Assembly: GCA_947489685.1 (NCBI GenBank)
Contig: CANLEM010000003.1
Coordinates: 186,001-250,000, forward strand
Source: an uncultured Aquimarina sp.
Lineage (GTDB): Bacteria; Bacteroidota; Bacteroidia; Flavobacteriales; Flavobacteriaceae
DNA: 64,000 nt
Reading direction: 5' to 3'
This document shows positions 36,333-45,094 of this stretch, piece after piece. The number at the start of each line of letters is the position of its first letter. Positions within the stretch are counted from its first letter, which is position 1. The translations under genes and the position numbers were made by a program. The notes beneath the pieces are model-generated. The model saw only the letters and a list, made by a program, of their open reading frames with translations. It was not told the origin of the DNA and made no database searches.

Positions 36333-36938
36333 ATGTATAGATCTTTTATTAAAAGAAGTTTAGATTTTGGCGCATCTTTATTAATGCTGATTTTGATATC
36401 GCCTATTTTTGTTTTACTAATCATTTTTCTGGCTTTCGCCAACGGAGGTAAACCTTTTTTTATTCAAAGAAGACCAGGTAAAAATGAGAAAATCTTTAAT
36501 ATCGTCAAGTTTAAAACGATGAACGATAAAAAGGATAAAGAAGGAAATTTGTTACCAGATGTAGATAGAATTACCAAGGTAGGAACCTTTGTAAGGAAAA
36601 CCTCTTTGGATGAGATTCCGCAATTGCTTAATGTTTTGATAGGTGACATGTCATTAATAGGCCCCCGACCTTTGATCATAGAATATCTCCCCATTTATAA
36701 TAATACACAAAAAAAACGTCATAATGTAAGACCAGGAATTACTGGTTGGGCTCAAGTAAACGGAAGAAATTCTATTACTTGGAAAAAAAAGTTTGAGTAT
36801 GATGTGTGGTATGTTGAACATTGTAGTTTCTTGTTAGACTTAAAAATTTTAGGTTTGACTCTAAAAAAAGTAATCTATAAAGAAGATGTAAACCTTTCGG
36901 AAGAGTTAACTTCAGAATATTTTAATGGTAATAATTAG
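36333..36938 (+). CDS. PglC-like polyprenol-phosphate phosphoglycosyl transferase, copy 1
   Basis: 201 aa, the minimal monotopic form. A re-entrant N-terminal helix breaks at S23-P24 (ISPIF), and the catalytic D93-E94 is in SLDEIPQL; both fall at the same residue numbers as in Campylobacter PglC. GDMSLIGPRPL and RPGITGWAQVNGRN follow. It starts repeat-unit synthesis by moving a phospho-sugar from UDP to undecaprenyl phosphate. A second gene of identical length is at 39844; the two end in FNGNN and FTGNN. Which of the two initiates is not known. Confidence 0.92.
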   Translation: MYRSFIKRSLDFGASLLMLILISPIFVLLIIFLAFANGGKPFFIQRRPGKNEKIFNIVKFKTMNDKKDKEGNLLPDVDRITKVGTFVRKTSLDEIPQLLNVLIGDMSLIGPRPLIIEYLPIYNNTQKKRHNVRPGITGWAQVNGRNSITWKKKFEYDVWYVEHCSFLLDLKILGLTLKKVIYKEDVNLSEELTSEYFNGNN

Positions 36939-36958
36939 TTTTATTATATATACTATAA

Positions 36959-38056
36959 ATGAGTAAGAATTTAGAAGTAATTAGCTTAACAAAAAAAATG
37001 TTAAGCGAAGCAATTGACCAAAATACGTATTGGAAAGATGAACTGGCTCCAATGCCAAAAGGAAAAGCTTTGTGGCTAATATCTAATGATAGAATACAAG
37101 ATGATGATTATTGTGGTGTGATAGGTTATGAAGACCAAAAAATGATCTCTTTCATATTTATGTTTCCTGATTATGCTAATATAGCAGATCAACAGATACA
37201 AAAAGTATACTGGATGATCTCTTGGTGGGTACACCCTACTTATAAAGATACAGTATTAGGAACGTATATATATAATGAAGCAGTAAACCTTACCGGAAAG
37301 CAAATTCTTATAAAATCATATGCCGAGAATGTAACTACATTTTATGAAAAACAACCTTTTTCGGTTATTGCCTCTAGATTGAGACATACAATTTTCTTTA
37401 GTATGGATCCATCCATGCTAATTGGCAGGTTTAAATTTTTAAAATCGTTCAAATTTATATTAGACGGGGTCGATAGTGTAGTGTATTCAATCATCAAAGC
37501 ATTGAATACTTCTAGATTTAAGAAAAACACGAGAGCACTTTCTTATGATTATGTAAATAAAATAGATGACGAAACATGGAGATTTATAGAACCTCTTTGT
37601 AAGAAAGATTTGATTCATAAAACAAAAGAGTATGTGAATTGGCAAATAGATAATAATCAATATACACAAACGCCTATATCCAAAAAGCACCCTTATAAAG
37701 CACTACAAACGGGAATTAGTAATAATATTCATATACATAGTCTAAAAGTAATTAAGGAAAATCAAATTATAGGTTTTATCTCATATATTATTAATTTTAA
37801 CGAACTGAATGTTAAGTACTTTTTGGTCCAAGAAGAGCATTATTATGATGTGTGTGTAGATGCGCTAATAGAAAATTTTGCCAAAGTGGGAACAAAATTC
37901 ATATTTACCGATGATACTAAACTATCAGATCGCATAACCAAAAGATACAAGACTATATTTAGACACAGAGTGACCAAAAAAGGATTAGCGCACAACGAAA
38001 CCAAATTAGATTTTGAAAATTTTGATTTGCTAAATAGAGACGGTCATTTTTATTAA
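36959..38056 (+). CDS. GNAT-like acyltransferase, two-part protein
   Basis: 365 aa. Residues 55-140 (VIGYEDQKMISFIFMFPDY, WWVHPTYKDTVLGTYIYNEAV, KSYAENVTTFYEKQPF) have the GNAT beta-alpha layout, including the V/I-H-P-x-Y strand before the acyl-CoA loop. The C-terminal 200 residues look like a second, degenerate GNAT-type unit, as in FemAB-like proteins. No signal peptide. Its place between a PglC-like transferase and the second adenylation enzyme suggests it N-acylates an amino sugar. Recognition is at superfamily level only. Confidence 0.6.
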   Translation: MSKNLEVISLTKKMLSEAIDQNTYWKDELAPMPKGKALWLISNDRIQDDDYCGVIGYEDQKMISFIFMFPDYANIADQQIQKVYWMISWWVHPTYKDTVLGTYIYNEAVNLTGKQILIKSYAENVTTFYEKQPFSVIASRLRHTIFFSMDPSMLIGRFKFLKSFKFILDGVDSVVYSIIKALNTSRFKKNTRALSYDYVNKIDDETWRFIEPLCKKDLIHKTKEYVNWQIDNNQYTQTPISKKHPYKALQTGISNNIHIHSLKVIKENQIIGFISYIINFNELNVKYFLVQEEHYYDVCVDALIENFAKVGTKFIFTDDTKLSDRITKRYKTIFRHRVTKKGLAHNETKLDFENFDLLNRDGHFY

Positions 38057-38080
38057 ACAAATTGTTCAAGTAACCAACAC

Positions 38081-39577
38081 ATGGAATTTGTAAAAAAACT
38101 ACAAGAATCAATAAAAAAGCACTTTGATCACAACGTATTGTGTATCAACAATACTTTTTACAAGTATAGCGACTTTGCTATCGAGATTTCTAAAATTAGA
38201 GCGGCGATTACGGATACCGTAGAGGATTCAGAAAAATTAATTGGTTTAGTTACCAACGATGATCTTCAAACATATGCAAGTATCATAGCCCTATGGTTAG
38301 AAGGTAAAGCCTATGTACCCGTAAACCCGTCATCACCTATCGAAAGAAATATTCAGGTCTTTGGTATGACTGAGACCAAGTATGTTATTGATTCTTCAGA
38401 AACCAGTCTTTATAATGATTATACAGTAATAAATTCTGGTTCGCTTGCAGATGTAAAGGTAAACCTGGAACCAAAAGAAATTTCTGGAGATCAATTAGCT
38501 TATATTTTGTTTACTTCAGGCACAACAGGATTACCAAAAGGAGTGCCTATAACATTTGATAACGTACAGGGATTGGTGAATGCAATAGATGCAGAACCCG
38601 AGTTTAATTTGGTTCCTTCTGATCGTTGTTTACAAATGTTCGAGCTTACTTTTGATTTTTCGGTAGTTACTTATTTATTCCCTCTGCTAGGAGGAGCATG
38701 TATGTACACCATTCCTAAAGGAGCAATTAAGTATTTCTATATATTTAAATTGATCAAAGAGCAAAAACTTACGGTACTTACAATGGTACCTTCTATTATC
38801 AATTATTTAAGACCATATTTTCCTGAAATTAATGCTCCAGATGTAAGATATTGCAGTTTTGGCGGAGGAGCATTACATAGTGATATTGCAAAAGAGTGGA
38901 GCGATTGTTTGCCAAATTGTAAAATATTCAACTATTATGGACCAACAGAGTTTACGGTCTACAGTGGATTTTATCCATATCATAAAGAAACAGATACCAA
39001 AAATCACAACGGTATCATTGCCATAGGAACACCGCAAAAGGATACATTGTACTTGGTGGTAAATGAAAATAACGAGGAAGTCGACATCGGAGTTACCGGA
39101 GAGTTATGCTTGGGAGGACCCCAAATTACTCCTGGATATTGGAAAAATGAAGAGAAAAACGCTCAAAGTTTTTTCGTAAGAGATGAAAATGGAACTACAG
39201 TAAGGTATTATAAAACAGGTGACCTGTGTTTTAAAGATGAAGATGGAGATTATCTATATGTAGGTAGAGCAGATTTTCAAGTCAAGATTAGAGGATATAG
39301 AGTCGAACTTGCAGAAATTGAATTTCATGCAAAGGCCAAATCTGATAAAAAAGTAAACATGGTTGCTTTGGATATTACCAATAGTCTGGGTAATGCCGAA
39401 TTAGGATTAGCAGTTGAGTCAGAAGAATTCAATACCGATATGATCTTTGATTATATGAAAACGCAAATGCCGGATTATATGATTCCCATGCATGTTAGAT
39501 TTGTCAAAGAGTTCCCGCATAGCATTAATGGAAAAATCAATAGAAAAGAATTAAAAACATATTTTGATATTAAATAA
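38081..39577 (+). CDS. DltA-like adenylation enzyme, paralogue with altered pocket
   Basis: 498 aa. Clear paralogue of the 15756 enzyme: residues 58-80, starting TNDDLQTYAS, are identical in both. Motifs LFTSGTTGLPKG, YGPTE, YYKTGDL and NGKINRKE are intact, so it should be active. At the DltA specificity position the sequence is CSFGGGALH, with G261 and G263, where the first enzyme has SLFCGEALP (C261, E263). A larger or different substrate than D-alanine is therefore likely. It pairs with the carrier protein 8 bases downstream; there is no MBOAT directly after it. Confidence 0.85.
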   Translation: MEFVKKLQESIKKHFDHNVLCINNTFYKYSDFAIEISKIRAAITDTVEDSEKLIGLVTNDDLQTYASIIALWLEGKAYVPVNPSSPIERNIQVFGMTETKYVIDSSETSLYNDYTVINSGSLADVKVNLEPKEISGDQLAYILFTSGTTGLPKGVPITFDNVQGLVNAIDAEPEFNLVPSDRCLQMFELTFDFSVVTYLFPLLGGACMYTIPKGAIKYFYIFKLIKEQKLTVLTMVPSIINYLRPYFPEINAPDVRYCSFGGGALHSDIAKEWSDCLPNCKIFNYYGPTEFTVYSGFYPYHKETDTKNHNGIIAIGTPQKDTLYLVVNENNEEVDIGVTGELCLGGPQITPGYWKNEEKNAQSFFVRDENGTTVRYYKTGDLCFKDEDGDYLYVGRADFQVKIRGYRVELAEIEFHAKAKSDKKVNMVALDITNSLGNAELGLAVESEEFNTDMIFDYMKTQMPDYMIPMHVRFVKEFPHSINGKINRKELKTYFDIK

Positions 39578-39585
39578 CTAAAATA

Positions 39586-39825
39586 ATGAGTAGAGAAGAG
39601 ATTTTATCTAAAGTAAAAGAAGCTTTTGTTTCTGTTTTAGAACACAGTAATTTTCAACTTACAGATGAGACTACAGCAGATGATGTAGATGGGTGGGAAT
39701 CTGTTACACATATGATGATTATTACTGAGGTAGAAAGGGTATTTGATATTAAATTCAAATTAATGGATTTAATGAATATGAATAATGTAGGAGATTTGTT
39801 AAATACTATTGAATCTGAAATATAA
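39586..39825 (+). CDS. Acyl/aminoacyl carrier protein, second copy
   Basis: 79 aa, same length as the 17259 carrier and similar throughout (LEHSNF, DVDGW, HMMIIT). The attachment serine is S39 in DVDGWESVTH, with Glu replacing the Asp that usually precedes it. It is 8 bases from the adenylation enzyme and 18 from the second PglC-like gene. It probably carries the group activated by the 38081 enzyme to one of the GNAT, FemAB-like or FAD enzymes downstream; that handover is inference. Confidence 0.92.
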   Translation: MSREEILSKVKEAFVSVLEHSNFQLTDETTADDVDGWESVTHMMIITEVERVFDIKFKLMDLMNMNNVGDLLNTIESEI

Positions 39826-39843
39826 ACACATCAAAAAGGTGGT

Positions 39844-40449
39844 ATGTATAGATTGTTTTTGAAAAGATTATTTGATTTTATTGCGGCTTTGATAGGGATT
39901 ACAATGTTATCACCTATTTTGATAGGAGTTATGATTTTGTTGATATTCGCTAATAATGGCAAACCATTTTTCTTTCAGGCCAGACCCGGTAAAAAAGAAA
40001 AAATCTTTAAAATCATTAAGTTTAAAAGTATGAATGATAAGAAAGATGAAAAAGGGGAGTTGTTGCCTTTTGAACAACGTATCACCAGAACCGGAAAATT
40101 TATCAGAAAATATTCTTTAGACGAAATACCACAATTATTTAATGTATTAATAGGAGACATGAGTCTTATAGGTCCGCGACCTCTTTTGGTAAAATATTTA
40201 CCTTTATATAGTGATTTTCAAAAAAGAAGGCATGATGTTAGGCCGGGTATAACTGGTTGGGCGCAGGTTAATGGGAGAAATACAATATCTTGGGAGCAAA
40301 AATTTAAGTTAGATGTCTGGTATACAGAAAATATAAATGTAAAGACAGATTTGAAAATTCTTGCACTAACAATCAAAAAGGTATTCTTTAAGGAGGATAT
40401 TAATAGTGGCGATAACTTGAATATGCCTACTTTTACAGGAAATAATTAA
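39844..40449 (+). CDS. PglC-like polyprenol-phosphate phosphoglycosyl transferase, copy 2
   Basis: 201 aa, colinear without gaps with the 36333 protein: S23-P24 in MLSPIL, D93-E94 in SLDEIPQL, RPGITGWAQVNGRN. It catalyses the same kind of first committed step. It is followed by a PglD-like acetyltransferase, the order seen in bacillosamine-dependent glycan loci, so this copy is the better candidate for use of UDP-diNAc-bacillosamine. Whether both are used in one pathway or start two glycans is open. Confidence 0.92.
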   Translation: MYRLFLKRLFDFIAALIGITMLSPILIGVMILLIFANNGKPFFFQARPGKKEKIFKIIKFKSMNDKKDEKGELLPFEQRITRTGKFIRKYSLDEIPQLFNVLIGDMSLIGPRPLLVKYLPLYSDFQKRRHDVRPGITGWAQVNGRNTISWEQKFKLDVWYTENINVKTDLKILALTIKKVFFKEDINSGDNLNMPTFTGNN

Positions 40450-40484
40450 CCAAAAAATAACCACAAAAAACTAATCATAAGCAA

Positions 40485-41129
40485 GTGAAAAATGCAGTAA
40501 TCATCGGCGCAGGAACACAGGGGCAAGTGTATGCATCTTATCTCAAAGAAGCAGGAGTACATATCATTGGTTTTATTGATGATAATCCAGAGCTCGAAAA
40601 TAAAGATGTTATGGGTATTCCGGTACTGGGTACATACAAAGATTTGTTTCTCGATGAATTTAAACAGAAAATACAAGATGTATATTGTCCTATTGGAGTA
40701 AATTCCGTTAGAGTCGAATACTTATCTACATTAAAAAAAGAAGGTTATGGCATACCTGGTTTTTTGCATCACACGGTATCTATAGCTCCAGATGTAACCA
40801 TTGGAGAGGCCGTATACATGCTAGCAGGAAATATTGTAATGCCACATACCACCATAGGTAATTATATAATGATTAATATGGACAGTACAATTGCGCATCA
40901 TGTTACTCTAGAAGATGGGGTGTTTATGTCTTCGGGAGTCAATATAGGGGCTTTAATACATGTAAAAGAAAACGCCTATGTAGGAATGGGAGTTACTGCG
41001 ATGACAGGGATAAAAGAAATTGGAAGGGATACATTAATTGGAGCAGGAACCGTAATTATTAAAGATGTTCCGGATTATACTACAGTTGTAGGTAATCCAG
41101 GAAGAGTAATTAAAACCAAACAACCATAA
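40485..41129 (+). CDS. PglD/NeuD-like sugar N-acetyltransferase
   Basis: 214 aa, GTG start; no in-frame ATG is near and the Rossmann-like start KNAVIIGAGTQGQVYASYL requires it. Residues 1-80 form the nucleotide-sugar domain, and 90-214 the left-handed beta-helix (NMDSTIAHHVTLEDG holds the expected catalytic histidine; ending VVGNPGRVI). PglD N-acetylates the 4-amino group of UDP-bacillosamine precursors. PglE- and PglF-like genes are in block 3. It lies 35 bases after a PglC-like gene, a natural grouping. Confidence 0.87.
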   Translation: MKNAVIIGAGTQGQVYASYLKEAGVHIIGFIDDNPELENKDVMGIPVLGTYKDLFLDEFKQKIQDVYCPIGVNSVRVEYLSTLKKEGYGIPGFLHHTVSIAPDVTIGEAVYMLAGNIVMPHTTIGNYIMINMDSTIAHHVTLEDGVFMSSGVNIGALIHVKENAYVGMGVTAMTGIKEIGRDTLIGAGTVIIKDVPDYTTVVGNPGRVIKTKQP

Positions 41130-41132
41130 TTT

Positions 41133-42725
41133 ATGCAATCTGAAAATAAAAATCATATATCGGATATAACATTTATTGGTTCGGGGATATCATCGTCATT
41201 TACAATTTTACATTTCTTAGATAGTATTGAAAATCATAAGAGTACAAATAAGAATATTCGCATAACTATTATAGATAAGTATAGCGAGTTTCATACGGGT
41301 ATTCCTTACGGTTCTCGATCTGGTTTTTCTGTACATTTGATTACCTCTCTGAAAAACTTTTTACCAGAACCAGAACTAAGTAAATTTATTAGTTGGCTTA
41401 ATACCAATAAAGATTGGTTATTAGATGAACTCAAAAATGATGGAGGTGCTTTAGCCACAGATTGGCTAAATATTCATGCCGATAAAATTGCCAATAATGA
41501 TTGGGAAGATCTTTTTATTCCCAGACGATTTTTTGGCTGTTATATAGATGAAAAAGTAAAGCATAAAGTACAAGAGTTTGAAAACCTCGGAATTGTTACA
41601 TTAAAGTATATACAGGCAGAAGTTTTTGATATCGAAAAAAGAGAAGATAAATATGAGTTGTTTTTAAAGAATAATAACTCACTATTATCTCATAAAGTAG
41701 TGCTATCTGTTGGGTCCCTTCCTGTTAACCATTTATGGAAAAAAGAAGACATAGTAACCGAAGAAAACCTACTTTTTGTTAATACTCCTTATAAACCAGA
41801 ATTAAATGAAGTTTTAAACAAAATTGAAAACTTTACTGATCAATTATCTGGTAAAAAAATTAACGTACTTATCGTTGGGGCAAATGCTAGTGGTCTCGAA
41901 ATGATATATAAGCTTAATGATGTTGATCATTTACAAAATAGAGTCAATAAGTTCATGTTTCTTTCTACACAGGGGTTGTTGCCTGATTCTGTAATTGATG
42001 AAGAGTTAAGAAAAGAGTATACCCCGCATAATTTACAAGCTTTAACGAGTGAAAAGGAGTTAACTGCTCAAATTATAGCAGATGCTGCTTACAAAGATTT
42101 GGATCATGCCGACGAAATTGAGTTGGGAGCGGCCTCAACAGTAGAAATTGTTTCAAAAGCATTTGGTTCATTATTGAGTAAACTAAACGAGGAGGAATTA
42201 AGGAAATTTGCTTGTTTGCACGGTAATGAAATTGGACGAAGACAACGTTGTGCAGGTTTTCATTATTCTAAAACTATACATGCTTTAAAACAAGAAGATC
42301 GGTTTGATCACATCGCAGGAAGATTTAATGATATTAAGAAAAATGATGAAGGAGATTATTTCTTAGAATATTTGGATACAGCTTCTCAAAAAAATATCAC
42401 TTATGATACCCCAATTCATTTAGTCATTAATTGTATTGGTAGTACAAACCTTAGTAAAAATGATATTCCTGATCTGTTAAAAAATGTAATCCAAAAAGGA
42501 TACGCCAGACCAAATGATTCTAAGATAGGTTTTGAAGTAAACGAATCTTTAGAAACTTGCGAGAATTTACATGTTGTAGGCCCTTTGCTGGCGGGAAATG
42601 TTTTTGAAGGAAAAGCCGTATGGCATTTAGAACATTGTGGTAGAATCATATGGCTCTCTCATGTGTTGTCGGAGCGGTTTAATACATACTTTTTTGAGGA
42701 AAATAAACTAAAAGAAAGATCATAA
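41133..42725 (+). CDS. FAD/NAD(P)-binding oxidoreductase (NAD_binding_9-like)
   Basis: 530 aa. A dinucleotide-binding motif opens the chain (TFIGSGISSSFTILHFL, residues 13-29), and a second, INVLIVGANASGLEMI, lies near residue 248, the arrangement of two-dinucleotide flavoproteins. A C-terminal LHVVGPLLAGNVFEG segment closes the FAD site. There is no membrane segment. Members of this group resemble amino acid N-hydroxylases and related monooxygenases, but the substrate is not known. It starts 3 bases after the PglD-like gene. Oxidation of an acyl or aminoacyl group before attachment is a reasonable guess. Confidence 0.7.
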   Translation: MQSENKNHISDITFIGSGISSSFTILHFLDSIENHKSTNKNIRITIIDKYSEFHTGIPYGSRSGFSVHLITSLKNFLPEPELSKFISWLNTNKDWLLDELKNDGGALATDWLNIHADKIANNDWEDLFIPRRFFGCYIDEKVKHKVQEFENLGIVTLKYIQAEVFDIEKREDKYELFLKNNNSLLSHKVVLSVGSLPVNHLWKKEDIVTEENLLFVNTPYKPELNEVLNKIENFTDQLSGKKINVLIVGANASGLEMIYKLNDVDHLQNRVNKFMFLSTQGLLPDSVIDEELRKEYTPHNLQALTSEKELTAQIIADAAYKDLDHADEIELGAASTVEIVSKAFGSLLSKLNEEELRKFACLHGNEIGRRQRCAGFHYSKTIHALKQEDRFDHIAGRFNDIKKNDEGDYFLEYLDTASQKNITYDTPIHLVINCIGSTNLSKNDIPDLLKNVIQKGYARPNDSKIGFEVNESLETCENLHVVGPLLAGNVFEGKAVWHLEHCGRIIWLSHVLSERFNTYFFEENKLKERS

Positions 42726-42756
42726 AAAAATACATACCTAACTAATATTATTACAA

Positions 42757-43845
42757 TTGAAGAAAAACTACAGACTACTTACTAATAACCTGGATGATAG
42801 TTCTAATGTATTGGAATACAAAGCACTTCTTCAAAAAGAGTGGGGTAATAATGTGTATTACTCCGTAGAGCATTTAGAGCATTTTGCAGAAAAACCAGAC
42901 TCTTTGCGATACTTCTTGTTTATGAAGGATGACCGGCCTATTATATTAATGCCATTTGTGCTTAGGAAAGTAAAAATTAAAGGTAAAGAGAGCTCTTATT
43001 ATGATGTGATTAGTCCATATGGCTATAGTGGCCCTCTGTATAACGATACTGTTTTTGAGGAGGACCTAACCGAATTTTGGGAATTCGTAGATAAATGGTA
43101 CAAAGAAAACGATGTGATATCGGAGTTTGTAAGATTTAGCTTAAACGAAAATTATAAAAGATATTCTGGTACAACTATAAAATCCCTTTCTAATGTAAGA
43201 GGGCACCTTTTAGAAAATTTTGATGATCAATGGACCGCTTTTTTACCTAAAGTAAGAAACAATTACAGAAAAGCTGTCAATTATGAATTAAGTTTTAAAA
43301 TATTTCATAAAGACGAAATCACAAAAGAGGTTATTAAGATTTTTAATGATATCTATGTGGATACCATGAGTCGCAATAATGCCGATAGTATTTACTTTTT
43401 CTCAAATTCGTATTTCGAGAATTTGATATTATCTAATTTAAATAATTTTTCGATTGCCATTACATATTTCAAAGAAACCCCTATTTCGGTAGAACTTATT
43501 ATTAACTATAAAACCACGATTTTTGCGTTTTTAGGCGGTACTAATGCAGAGTATTTTAGTTATAGACCAAACGATTTCTTAAGAGTAGAAATTATTAAAT
43601 GGGCTATCAATAATCAAAAAAAATACTATGTGCTGGGTGGTGGGATGAAAGATGGAGATGGTCTTTATAAAAGTAAAAAGTCTTTATTCCCCAAAAACGA
43701 TGATGTGGTTTTTTATACGGGTAGAAAGGTTGTTAACCAAGAGATTTATAACGAATTATCAATGTCTTCTAATCCAGAATATGCAAATATCCCCGAAGAA
43801 GATTTAAAGAATTATTTTTTCCCATTTTATAGATTGAATAGATAA
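42757..43845 (+). CDS. FemAB/GNAT-like transferase
   Basis: 362 aa, TTG start 31 bases after the flavoprotein gene. A paired GNAT layout is visible: PFVLRKVKIKGK and YDVISPYGYSGPLY in the first half, then FLPKVRNNYRKAV, a middle helical region, and YVLGGGMKDGDGLYKSKKSLFP near residue 310, the block typical of FemAB-type proteins in exopolysaccharide loci. FemAB enzymes transfer amino acids from aminoacyl-tRNA; relatives use acyl-CoA. With a carrier protein four genes upstream, it could take a carrier-bound group instead. Function inferred only. Confidence 0.68.
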   Translation: MKKNYRLLTNNLDDSSNVLEYKALLQKEWGNNVYYSVEHLEHFAEKPDSLRYFLFMKDDRPIILMPFVLRKVKIKGKESSYYDVISPYGYSGPLYNDTVFEEDLTEFWEFVDKWYKENDVISEFVRFSLNENYKRYSGTTIKSLSNVRGHLLENFDDQWTAFLPKVRNNYRKAVNYELSFKIFHKDEITKEVIKIFNDIYVDTMSRNNADSIYFFSNSYFENLILSNLNNFSIAITYFKETPISVELIINYKTTIFAFLGGTNAEYFSYRPNDFLRVEIIKWAINNQKKYYVLGGGMKDGDGLYKSKKSLFPKNDDVVFYTGRKVVNQEIYNELSMSSNPEYANIPEEDLKNYFFPFYRLNR

Positions 43846-43892
43846 ATAGATGTTCGAGCATTTAATCATTTTTAGGCAAAAAATTTAAATAC

Positions 43893-45056
43893 GTGAAAAA
43901 GGAAAGTATAGATTACTTCTTTGAGCTTTTTGAAAAAAGTTCAATTCCCAAAATATTTTCAGAAATTAATCTTTTTGATAATGAGCAATCATTAATCAAC
44001 ACGGATTACGATCAAAATCTGGTTGACAAAAAGGATACAATATATTCTGTTTTCTTTATTCCGGACTATTTAAGACCAGTGCTAAAAGGGGATAGTTTTA
44101 TAGTCAAAAAGGTAAGTCAATTTTTTAAAGGCTATGCTATAGTTTTAAACGAATTTGCAAGTGCAGATGCCTATATTAAACACCGTTTTAGAAGTAATGC
44201 AAAAGGAATAAGAAGAAGGGTTAAAAGACTAGAATCTTGTTTTAAGATATCTGAAAAAACCTTTTATGGGGCAATAAAAAAAGAAGAATACGATTTCTTG
44301 ATGGATAGTCTCGAAAAAATGCTCGTACGTAGATTCGAACAAAGAAAGGATGTAAGTCAAAGTTTAATTCAATGGGAGCGATATAAAAAAATGTACTTTT
44401 CATTAATTAACGAAAAAAGAGCGTCCTTATTCGTAATCTATGAAGATAACAATCCTATTGTTGTTTCTTTAAATCATCATTTTCAAGGACGGTTATTTAG
44501 TGCAATTTCTTCTTATGATATCGATTTTGGTAAGTTCAGCTTAGGGAGTGTAGAGATCTTTAAAAAGTTAGATTGGTGTATCGCTAATCATCATCAATCT
44601 TATGAGATGGGAATGGGTGATTTGAGCTATAAACGTGAGTGGTGTAATCATATTTATAATTTCGAACATCAAGTGATATATCCCAAAAACTCGATATTGG
44701 CCAAGGTTAAAGGAAATATTGAGTATGCCAAGGTAAGGTTAAAAGAGTTCGTTTTTAAAATCGCATATGTTCGATATAAAAAATTTAAAGCTAAACGTAA
44801 AACAAAGAACTTAAGCAATATTGTACCTCAGTACAAAGCACTTTCGATAGAAGAAATACAAGAAAAACCTAATAATGGTACAGCGCTAGATTATAATAGT
44901 CCCGAAAACCGATTTCTAAGAAAATATGTATTTGATTTCTTGTATACGGCCATCGAAAATGTGCAAGATGTAGCGGTTTTTGAAGATCTAAACGAACCAA
45001 AAACATATCTTATAATAGGTAAATCAAAAAAGCAAAGAGTTGTTTTGAATGATTAA
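43893..45056 (+). CDS. BioF2/CelD-like GNAT acyltransferase
   Basis: 387 aa, GTG start. The core RFRSNAKGIRRRVKRLE, LFVIYEDNNPIVVSLNHHF and YEMGMGDLSYKREWC motifs fit the Acetyltransf_6 (BioF2/CelD) group that recurs in polysaccharide loci. A basic segment (about residues 290-310) follows, then an acidic tail of about 75 residues not usual in the family. Last plus-strand gene of block 2, 47 bases after the FemAB-like gene and convergent with the SGNH gene at 45095. Substrate unknown. Confidence 0.7.
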   Translation: MKKESIDYFFELFEKSSIPKIFSEINLFDNEQSLINTDYDQNLVDKKDTIYSVFFIPDYLRPVLKGDSFIVKKVSQFFKGYAIVLNEFASADAYIKHRFRSNAKGIRRRVKRLESCFKISEKTFYGAIKKEEYDFLMDSLEKMLVRRFEQRKDVSQSLIQWERYKKMYFSLINEKRASLFVIYEDNNPIVVSLNHHFQGRLFSAISSYDIDFGKFSLGSVEIFKKLDWCIANHHQSYEMGMGDLSYKREWCNHIYNFEHQVIYPKNSILAKVKGNIEYAKVRLKEFVFKIAYVRYKKFKAKRKTKNLSNIVPQYKALSIEEIQEKPNNGTALDYNSPENRFLRKYVFDFLYTAIENVQDVAVFEDLNEPKTYLIIGKSKKQRVVLND

Positions 45057-45094
45057 AAAGTATATAGACTATTTATTAAAAATCAGATATACTA

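Noticed and set aside
45059..45093. AGTATAT...ATATACT as a terminator between convergent genes
   Set aside because: Seven-base AT-only arms and a 21-base loop; too weak to call.
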